Assembly: GCA_937952245.1 (NCBI GenBank)
Contig: CALFYS010000003.1
Span: 1 to 15,580 of the forward strand
From: an uncultured Alphaproteobacteria bacterium
Lineage (GTDB): Bacteria > Pseudomonadota > Alphaproteobacteria > Puniceispirillales > UBA1172
DNA length: 15,580 nt
Reading direction: 5' to 3'
Both the position numbers and the translations under genes were made by a program. Positions 7,392 through 15,110 of the stretch are shown here, piece after piece. Below the pieces are notes generated by a model that saw nothing but the letters and a program-made list of their open reading frames with translations, did not search any database and had not been told where the DNA came from. The stretch's first letter is position 1. Each line of letters opens with the position of its first letter.

Positions 7392-9068
7392 ATGAGTTTC
7401 AAATCTGACATCGAAATCGCCCGCGAAGCGAAGAAAAAACCCATTCAGGAGATCGGCGCTAAGCTTGATATTCCTTATGAAGACCTGTTGCCATTTGGCC
7501 ATGACAAAGCCAAGGTTTCTGAAGGCTTTATTAAAGCGCAGGCTGACAAGCAAGATGGTAAACTCATCCTTGTTACAGCCATCAACCCAACGCCGGCGGG
7601 TGAAGGTAAAACCACCACCACCGTTGGTCTTGGTGATGGCCTGAACCGCATTGGTAAAAAAGCCGCGATTTGTATTCGTGAAGCATCCTTGGGCCCATGC
7701 TTTGGCATGAAGGGCGGTGCCGCTGGTGGCGGTTACGCTCAGGTTGTTCCCATGGAAGATATGAACCTGCATTTCACGGGTGATTTCCACGCCATCACAT
7801 CAGCGCATAACCTGTTGGCGGCGATGGTTGATAACCACATTTACTGGGGCAATGAGCAGGAAATTGATATTCGCCGCGTTGCTTATCGCCGTGTCATGGA
7901 TATGAACGACCGCGCCCTGCGCCAGATTGTTTGTAACCTTGGCGGTGTCGCCAATGGCTTCCCAAGAGAAGCAGGCTTTGACATTACCGTTGCATCCGAA
8001 GTTATGGCTATTCTCTGTCTGGCGACGGATCTGGCTGATTTGGAAAAGCGTTTGGGTGATATTATCGTTGCCTATCGCCGTGACCGCAGCCCGGTTTACT
8101 GCCGTGACATCAAAGCCGATGGCGCGATGACCGTGTTGTTGCAACAGGCGATGCAGCCAAACTTGGTGCAAACATTGGAAAACAACCCCGCCTTTGTTCA
8201 TGGCGGGCCATTTGCCAATATCGCCCATGGTTGTAATTCGGTAGTGGCGACAACAACCGCGCTGAAATTGGCGGATTACGTTGTCACCGAAGCAGGCTTC
8301 GGGGCTGACCTTGGGGCGGAAAAGTTCATGAACATCAAATGCCGTAAAGCAGGGCTTAAGCCTGACGCGGTGGTGATCGTGGCAACGGTTCGCGCGATGA
8401 AGATGAACGGCGGTGTTGCCAAGGCTGATCTTGGGGCTGAAAATGTTGATGCTGTCATCAAAGGGTGCCCAAACCTTGGCCGTCATATGGAAAACATCCA
8501 GAAATTTGGTGTTCCTGCGGTGGTGGCGATTAACCATTTTGTCACCGATACCGATGCTGAAGTTGAAGCCTTGATGAATTTCGTCAAGGAACAAGGCGGC
8601 GAAGCGGTCTTGTCAAAGCATTGGGCGATGGGCAGTGAAGGCATTCAGCCTCTGGCGGAAAAAGTTGTTGAGGTGATTGATAACACCCCTTCAAACTTTG
8701 CCCCGCTTTACCCAAGCGAAATGCCGTTGTTTGAAAAAATCGAAACCATCGCCAAAGAAATCTACCGCGCTGATGAAGTGATCGCTGACCAAAAAATCCG
8801 TGATCAGCTGCGCACGTGGGAAGAGCAAGGTTATGGCGATTTGCCCGTCTGTATGGCGAAGACCCAATACAGTTTCACCACCGATCCTAATCGCCGTGGT
8901 GCGCCTGTTGGTCATAGCTTGCCTGTCCGTGAAGTTCGTCTTTCCGCGGGGGCTGGGTTTATCGTTGTGATCTGCGGCGAAATTATGACCATGCCTGGTC
9001 TGCCAAAAGTACCTTCAGCCGAATCCATCCACATCAATGATGATGGTATGATTGAGGGTCTCTTCTAA
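7392..9068 (+). CDS. fhs: Formate-tetrahydrofolate ligase
   Basis: This cytoplasmic enzyme makes 10-formyltetrahydrofolate from formate, tetrahydrofolate and ATP. It is 558 residues, the usual length. It has the P-loop NPTPAGEGKTTT (residues 65-76) and the signature stretch REASLGPCFGMKGGAAGGG that holds the nucleotide and folate sites. FTGDFHAITSAHNLLAAM follows, and the C-terminal PVGHSLPVREVRLSAGAGF is also characteristic. It follows the formyltransferase-like gene by 2 bp; its Shine-Dalgarno AGGAA (7380-7384) lies inside the end of that gene, so translation is probably coupled. In this operon it captures the formate released by Frc and feeds C1 metabolism (purines, serine). The reaction is reversible and in other bacteria can run towards ATP and formate. 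The gene is also called ftfL in methylotrophs. Confidence 0.97.
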   Translation: MSFKSDIEIAREAKKKPIQEIGAKLDIPYEDLLPFGHDKAKVSEGFIKAQADKQDGKLILVTAINPTPAGEGKTTTTVGLGDGLNRIGKKAAICIREASLGPCFGMKGGAAGGGYAQVVPMEDMNLHFTGDFHAITSAHNLLAAMVDNHIYWGNEQEIDIRRVAYRRVMDMNDRALRQIVCNLGGVANGFPREAGFDITVASEVMAILCLATDLADLEKRLGDIIVAYRRDRSPVYCRDIKADGAMTVLLQQAMQPNLVQTLENNPAFVHGGPFANIAHGCNSVVATTTALKLADYVVTEAGFGADLGAEKFMNIKCRKAGLKPDAVVIVATVRAMKMNGGVAKADLGAENVDAVIKGCPNLGRHMENIQKFGVPAVVAINHFVTDTDAEVEALMNFVKEQGGEAVLSKHWAMGSEGIQPLAEKVVEVIDNTPSNFAPLYPSEMPLFEKIETIAKEIYRADEVIADQKIRDQLRTWEEQGYGDLPVCMAKTQYSFTTDPNRRGAPVGHSLPVREVRLSAGAGFIVVICGEIMTMPGLPKVPSAESIHINDDGMIEGLF

Positions 9069-9080
9069 AGGGAGGATATG

Positions 9081-9935
9081 ATGCAAAAGATTCTGGTGCC
9101 TGTTCGTGGCGATGGCAAAGGCGATAACGTCTTTGCCCATGCGGTTGCGATGGCACGACGATCTGGCGCGCATATCCAAGTTACACATTGCCGCTCACGC
9201 CCTGAGGATATGATTCCTTTTGGCGTGGCGGTTTCCCCTGTTTTAAAAGAACAGATCATTGAACAATCTGTGAACCTCCTCAATAAACAAGAACAGGGGC
9301 TGCGCGAGGAAATTCTTGCCCTTGCCCAAGCCAATGGCGCGATTTTGGCGGAACCGTCTGATGATGATCAGGTGACGGTTTCATTCATCGAAGAAGAAGG
9401 TCGTCAAATTGAAGTGATTCGTCATTATGGGCTGTTGTCTGATATGACGGCGGTGGCGCAACCTGACCTTGATCGCAATATTGGCACGAATACTTTACAG
9501 GCGGCTTTGTTCAGCACAGGTCGTCCGGTCATGATGTGCCCTGAGCCAAAGACCGCCATTCCTGAAATTCTGGGTCAACACATTGCCATTGCTTGGGATG
9601 GTTCGGTGGAATCGTCGCGCGCGGTGGCGCAAACATTAGGTTTGCTGAAATCAGCAGATCAGGTTACGATTATAACCAATACGACAGATACTATCAAAGT
9701 ATCACCAGAAGAATTATCAGGGTTTTTGGCCATGCACGGTATCGACGCCAATATTTCCATCATCAGCACTTCATCAAACATTGGCCAATCTATTTTGGAT
9801 CAAGCCGCGGTGATTGGTGCGGATATGCTGGTTTTAGGGGCTTATGGCAACAGCAAGAATTTAGAGCGTATTGCCGGTGGGGTGACCCAAGATGTCATCG
9901 ACCGCGCCAATATGCCCGTGGTTTTCGTCAACTGA
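9081..9935 (+). CDS. Tandem-domain universal stress protein (UspA family)
   Basis: The protein is about 284 residues with two Usp domains (about 1-155 and 165-284), each opening with a hydrophobic strand (KILVPVRGDG; HIAIAWDGSVESS). The C-terminal domain ends with an ATP-motif-like GAYGNSKNLERIAGGVT, which fits G-x2-G-x9-G except that the usual following Ser/Thr is Gly; nucleotide binding is therefore uncertain. An ATG at 9078 is also in frame, but GGAGG at 9071-9075 is only 2 bases from it and 5 bases from the ATG at 9081, so I choose the latter. It lies 12 bases after fhs and looks like the last gene of the oxalate operon. Its role there is unknown; Usp proteins often help during carbon or energy stress. 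Confidence 0.88.
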   Translation: MQKILVPVRGDGKGDNVFAHAVAMARRSGAHIQVTHCRSRPEDMIPFGVAVSPVLKEQIIEQSVNLLNKQEQGLREEILALAQANGAILAEPSDDDQVTVSFIEEEGRQIEVIRHYGLLSDMTAVAQPDLDRNIGTNTLQAALFSTGRPVMMCPEPKTAIPEILGQHIAIAWDGSVESSRAVAQTLGLLKSADQVTIITNTTDTIKVSPEELSGFLAMHGIDANISIISTSSNIGQSILDQAAVIGADMLVLGAYGNSKNLERIAGGVTQDVIDRANMPVVFVN

Positions 9936-9953
9936 CGAAAAGCCCGAAAGGGC
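9922..9953 (+). terminator. Tandem hairpins at the end of the oxalate operon
   Basis: TTTTCGTCA-AC-TGACGAAAA (9922-9941) is a perfect 9-bp inverted repeat overlapping the usp stop codon. It is followed directly by GCCC-GAAA-GGGC (9942-9953), a stem with a stable GNRA-type loop. Neither hairpin is followed by a T-tract on the plus strand, so this is not a classical intrinsic terminator. It may protect the 3' end of the message or pause transcription. Confidence 0.35.
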
Positions 9954-10163
9954 AACAATTAAGCCATCATTAAGAATGGCGAACAGAGGAGGGGGTTAAA
10001 TTAGTAATTTGTAAAGATATTACAAGTTTCTAATTATCACTTTTTTCAATGCCGTCTCCGCCTGTTAACACTATGTTCGTTAACGAATGTAGGATTCAAA
10101 CCGCAATGAAGCGGTGCAACGAAAAGATGACCTTAATCATGAGGCGTCTTAAAGGAGGAGCAA
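9954..10163 (+). promoter_or_regulatory. Promoter and operator region of the tctCBA operon
   Basis: No gene is present here. A 33-bp near-palindrome centred at 10017 spans 10001-10033, with core TTGTAA-AGATA-TTACAA (10009-10025) and outer arms TTAG/CTAA. It overlaps a plausible sigma-70 promoter: TTGTAA at 10009-10014 and AATTAT at 10032-10037 with a 17-bp spacer. The presumed leader of roughly 120 bases carries two GTTAAC-centred palindromes, TGTTAACA (10063-10070) and TTCGTTAACGAA (10076-10087), 15 bp apart centre to centre. A small hairpin ACCGC-AATGAA-GCGGT follows at 10100-10115. The GGTATACC site found upstream of the oxalate operon does not occur here, so a different regulator may act. 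Confidence 0.5.
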
Positions 10164-11150
10164 ATGAATATGTTCAAATCAATGGCTATGGGTGTAGCCG
10201 GTATCGCTATGGCAACAGCAATGACTGTTGGTGTGGCACAAGCAGATGGCCATGGATGGAAGCCAACAAAGCCTGTTGATTTCATCATTATGGCTGGTAA
10301 AGGCGGCGGTGCTGATAAAATGGCACGTCTGATGCAGTCTATTGTTGAAAAGGAAAACCTTTCCAACCGTCCGTTGGTGCCGACCAACAAATCAGGTGGT
10401 TCAGGTGCTGAAGCTCTGATCGCGGCAAAAGGTGCAAACGACCCTGATCACACGATTATGGTGACGTTGAACTCTTTCTTCACAACACCATTGCGCCAGC
10501 CTGGTATTGATGTCGATATTATGCAATTCGCCCCTGTTGGCCGCATGGCTGAAGATACGTTCCTGCTTTGGGTTCATAAGGACGAAGGCATCAGCACATT
10601 TGAAGAGTTTTTGGCCAAGGCCAAAGCCGATGGCAGCAAGTGGGTCATGGGCGGTACTGGTAAGAATTCAGAAGATAACATTATCACTGACTTCCTGAAC
10701 AACAACTATGGCCTTGATATTAAGTACATTCCATACAAGGGCGGCGGCGCTGTCGCGAAAGACCTTGCTGGTAAGCAGATCCGGTCTTCTGTGAACAACC
10801 CTTCAGAAGCCCTTGGTTTCTACGAATCAGGTGATGTTGTTGCCTTGGTTGCTTTCACTGATGAGCGTCTGCCGATGTTCCCTGATGTCCCAACCTTGAA
10901 AGAAAAGGGCGGTGATTTCAGCTACTTCATGCAGCGTGCGGTTGTTGGCGCGCCGGGTATGTCTGACAAAGCCCTGGCTTATTACACAGACCTCTTCACC
11001 AAGGTTTATAATTCTGACGATTGGCAGGGTTATAAGTCAAAGAAGTCTCTGATGGGTGACTTTATGTCAGGTCAGGAACTGCGTGATTACTGGACAACCC
11101 AGCGTGATCGCCATGAAACCATCCTTAGGGCTTCAGGCGCGATTAAATAA
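10164..11150 (+). CDS. tctC: Tripartite tricarboxylate transporter, periplasmic binding protein
   Basis: This is the extracytoplasmic solute receptor (TctC/Bug family) of a TTT-type carboxylate transporter. It is 328 residues. The N-terminal Sec signal has a hydrophobic core at about 6-24 and likely cleavage after AQA (27/28). The mature protein shows the family layout: a first ligand loop near IIMAGKGGGADKMAR, the SGGSGAEAL turn that usually contacts a carboxylate, and the PYKGGGAVAKDLAGKQI segment of domain 2. The gene has a near-ideal Shine-Dalgarno AAAGGAGGAG (10151-10160), consistent with the high expression such receptors need. Known ligands of the family include citrate, other dicarboxylates and aromatic acids. 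From the adjacent oxalate genes I infer oxalate or a related C2-C3 dicarboxylate, which is not proven by sequence. Confidence 0.92.
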   Translation: MNMFKSMAMGVAGIAMATAMTVGVAQADGHGWKPTKPVDFIIMAGKGGGADKMARLMQSIVEKENLSNRPLVPTNKSGGSGAEALIAAKGANDPDHTIMVTLNSFFTTPLRQPGIDVDIMQFAPVGRMAEDTFLLWVHKDEGISTFEEFLAKAKADGSKWVMGGTGKNSEDNIITDFLNNNYGLDIKYIPYKGGGAVAKDLAGKQIRSSVNNPSEALGFYESGDVVALVAFTDERLPMFPDVPTLKEKGGDFSYFMQRAVVGAPGMSDKALAYYTDLFTKVYNSDDWQGYKSKKSLMGDFMSGQELRDYWTTQRDRHETILRASGAIK

Positions 11151-11180
11151 ATAAAAAAATAGACGGGGGGGATTAACAAC

Positions 11181-11711
11181 ATGCGTCGAGCAGAAATTGT
11201 AACAGCAGTTTTATTGGGGATTTTCTCCGTCTATTTAATGTGGAAAAGCGGTGAGCCACCGGCATGGAACCCTGATGTACCGCGATTTGCCAATATTGGC
11301 ATGATCGAAGGTGAAGGCCCGGGCAGCGGATTTTGGCCATTCTGGCTATCAGCGATTATGCTGATCTGCTGCATCTGGATCGGGGTGAATTGGTACAAAC
11401 GGAAATCACCACCATCTCAATCTGAGGAGCCCTTTTTAGACAGTTACGGCAAGCGGATTTTATTGCTTGTTGGCGCTGGGCTCCTTGGGTTTTTAACGTT
11501 AATTCATATCATCGGCTTTTACGGCGCTATTCTGGTCTTCATGTTCTATTACATGCGCTTTTTAGGCCGCCACAGTTGGGGGCTGACATCGGCTGTTGCC
11601 GTTGGCCTTGTGGTCTTTAGTTTCTTTTTCTTTGATATTGCGATGCGGATTGTTCTGCCCAAAGGGTATTTAGAACCACTGTTTATTCCGCTTTACGACA
11701 TCTTTCTATAA
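11181..11711 (+). CDS. tctB: Tripartite tricarboxylate transporter, small membrane subunit
   Basis: This is the small, poorly conserved integral membrane subunit of the TTT transporter. It is 176 residues with four predicted membrane segments, at roughly 5-21, 50-68, 91-122 (broken) and 135-155. The GPGSGFWPFWLS motif (about 47-58) before the second segment is common in TctB proteins. It lies 30 bases after tctC and 21 bases before tctA, as in most tctCBA operons. The ribosome site is a run of G (11165-11171) in the sequence GGGGATTAA, which also precedes tctA. Its function in transport is not well defined in any member of the family. Confidence 0.88.
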   Translation: MRRAEIVTAVLLGIFSVYLMWKSGEPPAWNPDVPRFANIGMIEGEGPGSGFWPFWLSAIMLICCIWIGVNWYKRKSPPSQSEEPFLDSYGKRILLLVGAGLLGFLTLIHIIGFYGAILVFMFYYMRFLGRHSWGLTSAVAVGLVVFSFFFFDIAMRIVLPKGYLEPLFIPLYDIFL

Positions 11712-11732
11712 GCACGGTTAGGGGATTAAATC

Positions 11733-13262
11733 ATGGATATTATCGTCGCATTATTTAACGGTATTCTGATCGCGCTTGAGCCTGTCAATCTGGGGCTTGC
11801 GGTGATCGGCGTTATTGTGGGTCTGTTTGTGGGTGCGATGCCCGGGCTTGGGTCCGTCAATGGCGTTGCCATTCTGTTGCCGTTTACTTTTGTTATTCAA
11901 AGCTTCACCGGCGGGGCCACCTCGCCCATGATCTTTCTGGCGGCTATTTATTATGGCGCCATGTATGGCGGGGCGATCTCGTCGATCACCTTGGGGATTC
12001 CCGGGGCATCCACCGCGGTGGCCACCACCTTTGATGGCCGGCCATTGGCATTGAAAGGCATGGCGCATATCGCACTGGTGGCGGCGGCCTTGGCGTCATT
12101 CGTTGGCGGCACGATCTCCAATGTGTTGTTTACCGCCTTTGCGCCATTGCTGGCATCGGTGGCGCTGTCCTTTGGCAATCCTGAAATCTTCGCCTTGATG
12201 CTTTTGGCCTTTGCGACCTTTGTGGGGCTGGGCGGTGATGATATTCCAAAGACAATTTTCTCCATCTGTTTTGGCCTTGTGCTGGCGACGGTTGGTTTTG
12301 ATATTGTCTCCGGTGAGCCGCGCCTGATCTTCTTTGATATTACAGGCTTTACCCATGGGATTCGTTTCCTTGTGCTGGCCATTGGTGTTTACGGCATTGG
12401 GGAGATGATTTGGACGATCAACACTTCGCGTTATGGCAATTCCATGTCGAAGGTTGATGTGTCATGGAAAAATATGCTGGAGGCATTGCACCGTTTCCGT
12501 GAAGCATGGCGGGGGACGTTGATCGGCTCGCTATTGGGTTTCTTTGTGGGGATTCTCCCTGCCGCGGGGGCAACGCCGGGGTCTTTGATGTCCTATGGCG
12601 TGACCAAAATGCTCTCGAAAAACCCGAAAGAATATGGCGAAGGCGCGATTGACGGCGTGGCCGCGCCAGAGGCGGCGAATAATTCAGCCTCCACCGGCGC
12701 GATGTTGCCGATGATGACCTTGGGGATTCCCGGCTCACCCACCACCGCGGTATTGCTGGCGGGGATGGTGATCTGGGGGCTGCAGCCCGGGCCATTGTTG
12801 TTCAGCAATCAGCCTGAATTTGTCTGGCCGTTGATCGGTTCATTCTATATCTCAAACGTTGTGGCGGTGTTGGTGAACTTGGCCTTTATTCCGGTGTTCT
12901 TATGGATGCTGAGAATGCCCTTTACCATTCTGGCGCCATTGATTTTTGTCTTATCCTTGGTCGGCACATACGCCGCGTATTTGGATATGTTCGATGTCTG
13001 GCTGATGGTGTTTGTGGGGGTTGGCGCGTTCTTCTTGCGCATCCTTGATTACCCTGTCGCGCCAGCGGTATTGGCGATTGTGTTAGGGCCGATCGCTGAA
13101 CCGAAGTTACGGCAGTCGTTATTGCTTTCTGATGGTGATATAAGCATTTTCTTCACCCGACCCATCGCAGGGCCCATCACGGTGATCGCCATTATCTTGA
13201 TCTTATTGCCTCTGTTGAAAGTCATCCGCGATAAGATTAAGGGCAAGCCGCAAGAAGCATAA
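11733..13262 (+). CDS. tctA: Tripartite tricarboxylate transporter, large membrane subunit
   Basis: This is the large, highly conserved inner-membrane subunit that carries the translocation pathway, powered by an ion gradient. It is 509 residues with about 11-12 hydrophobic segments. Two repeated signature regions suggest an internal duplication: MPGLGSVNG (36-44) with GIPGASTAVATTFDG (88-102), and ILPAAGATPGS (274-284) with APEAANNSAS (311-320) and GIPGSPTTAVLLAGM (331-345). The conserved glycine-proline loops are thought to form the substrate site. The GGGGATTAAA at 11721-11730 provides the ribosome site. A strong terminator follows 12 bases after the stop codon. The sequence does not fix the substrate. 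Confidence 0.95.
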   Translation: MDIIVALFNGILIALEPVNLGLAVIGVIVGLFVGAMPGLGSVNGVAILLPFTFVIQSFTGGATSPMIFLAAIYYGAMYGGAISSITLGIPGASTAVATTFDGRPLALKGMAHIALVAAALASFVGGTISNVLFTAFAPLLASVALSFGNPEIFALMLLAFATFVGLGGDDIPKTIFSICFGLVLATVGFDIVSGEPRLIFFDITGFTHGIRFLVLAIGVYGIGEMIWTINTSRYGNSMSKVDVSWKNMLEALHRFREAWRGTLIGSLLGFFVGILPAAGATPGSLMSYGVTKMLSKNPKEYGEGAIDGVAAPEAANNSASTGAMLPMMTLGIPGSPTTAVLLAGMVIWGLQPGPLLFSNQPEFVWPLIGSFYISNVVAVLVNLAFIPVFLWMLRMPFTILAPLIFVLSLVGTYAAYLDMFDVWLMVFVGVGAFFLRILDYPVAPAVLAIVLGPIAEPKLRQSLLLSDGDISIFFTRPIAGPITVIAIILILLPLLKVIRDKIKGKPQEA

Positions 13263-13274
13263 AACACATTGATG

Positions 13275-13300
13275 AAATCGGGGCTTTGGCCCCGATTTTT
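13275..13300 (+). terminator. Rho-independent terminator of the tctCBA operon
   Basis: AAATCGGGGC (13275-13284) pairs perfectly with GCCCCGATTT (13289-13298) across the 4-nt loop TTTG, and the stem runs into five T at 13296-13300. It sits 12 bases after the tctA stop codon and directly before the next gene, so that gene needs its own promoter or relies on read-through. The terminator also rules out the upstream TTG and ATG candidates (13269, 13272) as starts of the next gene. Confidence 0.9.
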
Positions 13301-13313
13301 AATGAAGGGTAAA

Positions 13314-15089
13314 ATGACCCGCGATCAGACCACACAAAATAACGGCGATAACGCTTGGAATCCTGGTCTGGAATCGACGATCCCGCCGCATCTGCATGAC
13401 CTGATCACATTGTTTGATCCCAACAACGCGTTTGCCTCTTACAGCAATACTGAGGAAGCCGCTCATCTGACAGGCCTCAGCATGGCACGGCTGGCGGATT
13501 TGAATTTTGAACGGATGGCGGTGCATGAATTGCTGATCAGGGTGACGGCGGAATTATCCGTTCCCGATGGACCCAGCTATGAATATCTAGGCCTGCAATT
13601 GCGCGGTATGGTGGAGGTGATCCACCAGCGGTATGTAAAACCGGAATTGCCACGATTAATCGCGGCCTATGATGATTTCAGAGCCGAAAGCAAAAAAGAT
13701 TTGCTGGGGATTTTGGCAAGCGATGGTCAGGGCAAAAAAGGTCAAGAGGGGCAAGCAAAGAATCGCGGTTGGCTGAACTGGCTGAAGCCGAAACCCGCCA
13801 AAAAACCAGCGGCATCCCTTGCATCGCGTGATCAGGCTGACTTGAATAAAATTCAACAATGGAGCCAGTCTGCCCAGCAAGAGCCCGATGCCAAAACCGC
13901 TGCCCAATTTGCCGCTTTAGCGGAATTGGGTCGAGGCATTCTTGGCCAAAGAGGGCGGCTTTCACCGGATCATGACCAGATGGCTGAACTGGCCTTGCGG
14001 TTGTTCTGTCAGGATTACGGCGGGTTGGAAGTCCGCCATTTGATCGCGCCTCTTTTTGATGCCGCGGTGGAAAAAGAAGGCTATCGCCGCCTGCCCAATC
14101 AGCCGAAACGCATTGTCATGAACACCAAAGGCGCATCGGCGGCGGGCAAAAGCACCATCCGCCCCCATCAGCGGAAACTGGCCAATCGTTTGGGAATCCC
14201 GTGGAAAGACTTTGCCCTGATCAGTCCGGATTATTGGCGAAAATACCTGATTGATTATGACAGTCTGGGGGATGACTATAAATACGCCGCGATGCTAACC
14301 GGCATGGAATTGGCGGTGATTGACCAGAAATTGGATCGCTTGATGGCGGAAAAAGCCAAGCGCAATGATATGCCGCATATGCTGATTGATCGCTTTCGGT
14401 TTGACAGTTTTATGGTCAGCGATGATGGCGAATATGAAAGCCGCTTGCTTACCAGATTTGGCGATACGGTCTATTTGTTTTTTGTCGTGACCTCGCCCCA
14501 TGAAACCGTTGAGCGGGCGTGGCAACGGGGGCTTTCAACCCAACGTTATAAAGCGGTTGATGACCTGCTTTATCACAATATCGAAGCCTATAAAGGCATG
14601 CCGGAATTGTTTTTTTCTTGGACAGCGGTGAAGAATAAAACCGTTCATTATGAATTTTTGGATAATGATGTCCCGCTTGGCCAAGACCCTCGCACCATCG
14701 CTTTTGGTGAAAATGCCGCCATGACGATTCTAGACCCGAAAGCCATTGACCGGATTGATCGGTTTCGTCATGTCAATATTCACGCCAAGCGCGCCGAAGA
14801 TGTTTTGCAAGAACCACCGCATCACGGTTTTGAATTCTTGCGGCAATGCATGGCCATGATGGCGACCATCACTTGGGCGGATCACAAAACCGGCGCGATC
14901 TGGGGGGAGATGAAGGCCAGCACATGGCAAACCGCTGACCATCACGCCATGCCCCAGCATTTGAAAGATGACCAGCCCTTGCAAGAGGCGATCAACTGGC
15001 CGCAAACCAACACTTTGCCGAAAACAGAAGCGGCGATTGATATTGCCGAAGAAAAATTAAAAACAATCGGCCATTGGGCGGATGATTAA
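13314..15089 (+). CDS. Zeta-toxin-like P-loop kinase-fold protein of unknown function
   Basis: The protein is 591 residues from the ATG at 13314, chosen because GAAGGG (13304-13309) lies 4 bases upstream; in-frame starts further up fall in the preceding terminator. The C-terminal half has a Walker A motif GASAAGKST (273-281) in the context RIVMNTKGASAAGKST. A kinase-like sheet and lid follow: ISPDYWRKYLIDYDS, a second acidic strand LIDRFRFDSF, then RAWQRGLSTQRYK with several arginines. This pattern resembles zeta toxins and related small-molecule kinases. No antitoxin-like small gene is next to it, and it is far longer than plasmid zeta toxins, so a toxin role is doubtful. The N-terminal 270 residues are mainly helical with a Lys/Gln/Gly-rich linker at about 136-175 and match nothing I recognise. 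It converges on allA with a 21-bp gap. Confidence 0.7.
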   Translation: MTRDQTTQNNGDNAWNPGLESTIPPHLHDLITLFDPNNAFASYSNTEEAAHLTGLSMARLADLNFERMAVHELLIRVTAELSVPDGPSYEYLGLQLRGMVEVIHQRYVKPELPRLIAAYDDFRAESKKDLLGILASDGQGKKGQEGQAKNRGWLNWLKPKPAKKPAASLASRDQADLNKIQQWSQSAQQEPDAKTAAQFAALAELGRGILGQRGRLSPDHDQMAELALRLFCQDYGGLEVRHLIAPLFDAAVEKEGYRRLPNQPKRIVMNTKGASAAGKSTIRPHQRKLANRLGIPWKDFALISPDYWRKYLIDYDSLGDDYKYAAMLTGMELAVIDQKLDRLMAEKAKRNDMPHMLIDRFRFDSFMVSDDGEYESRLLTRFGDTVYLFFVVTSPHETVERAWQRGLSTQRYKAVDDLLYHNIEAYKGMPELFFSWTAVKNKTVHYEFLDNDVPLGQDPRTIAFGENAAMTILDPKAIDRIDRFRHVNIHAKRAEDVLQEPPHHGFEFLRQCMAMMATITWADHKTGAIWGEMKASTWQTADHHAMPQHLKDDQPLQEAINWPQTNTLPKTEAAIDIAEEKLKTIGHWADD

Positions 15090-15110
15090 GCCTCCCCCGA
15101 TCTTCAAAAT

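Noticed and set aside
7194..7790. 198-codon minus-strand frame across the junction of the formyltransferase-like gene and fhs
   Set aside because: It is antisense to two well-supported genes, without motifs or a plausible start.
7800..8594. 264-codon open frame antisense to fhs
   Set aside because: It lies wholly inside a strongly conserved gene, has no recognisable motif and no ribosome site; long antisense frames are expected from the codon bias of this sequence.
9942..9953. GCCC-GAAA-GGGC as a minus-strand terminator (followed by TTTT on that strand)
   Set aside because: No minus-strand gene lies upstream on that strand in the tct region, so there is nothing for it to terminate.
13269..13313. 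Upstream TTG/ATG starts for the P-loop protein (13269, 13272, 13302)
   Set aside because: The first two lie in or before the tctA terminator hairpin. The ATG at 13302 has only the T-tract ahead of it. The ATG at 13314 has a proper GAAGGG ribosome site.
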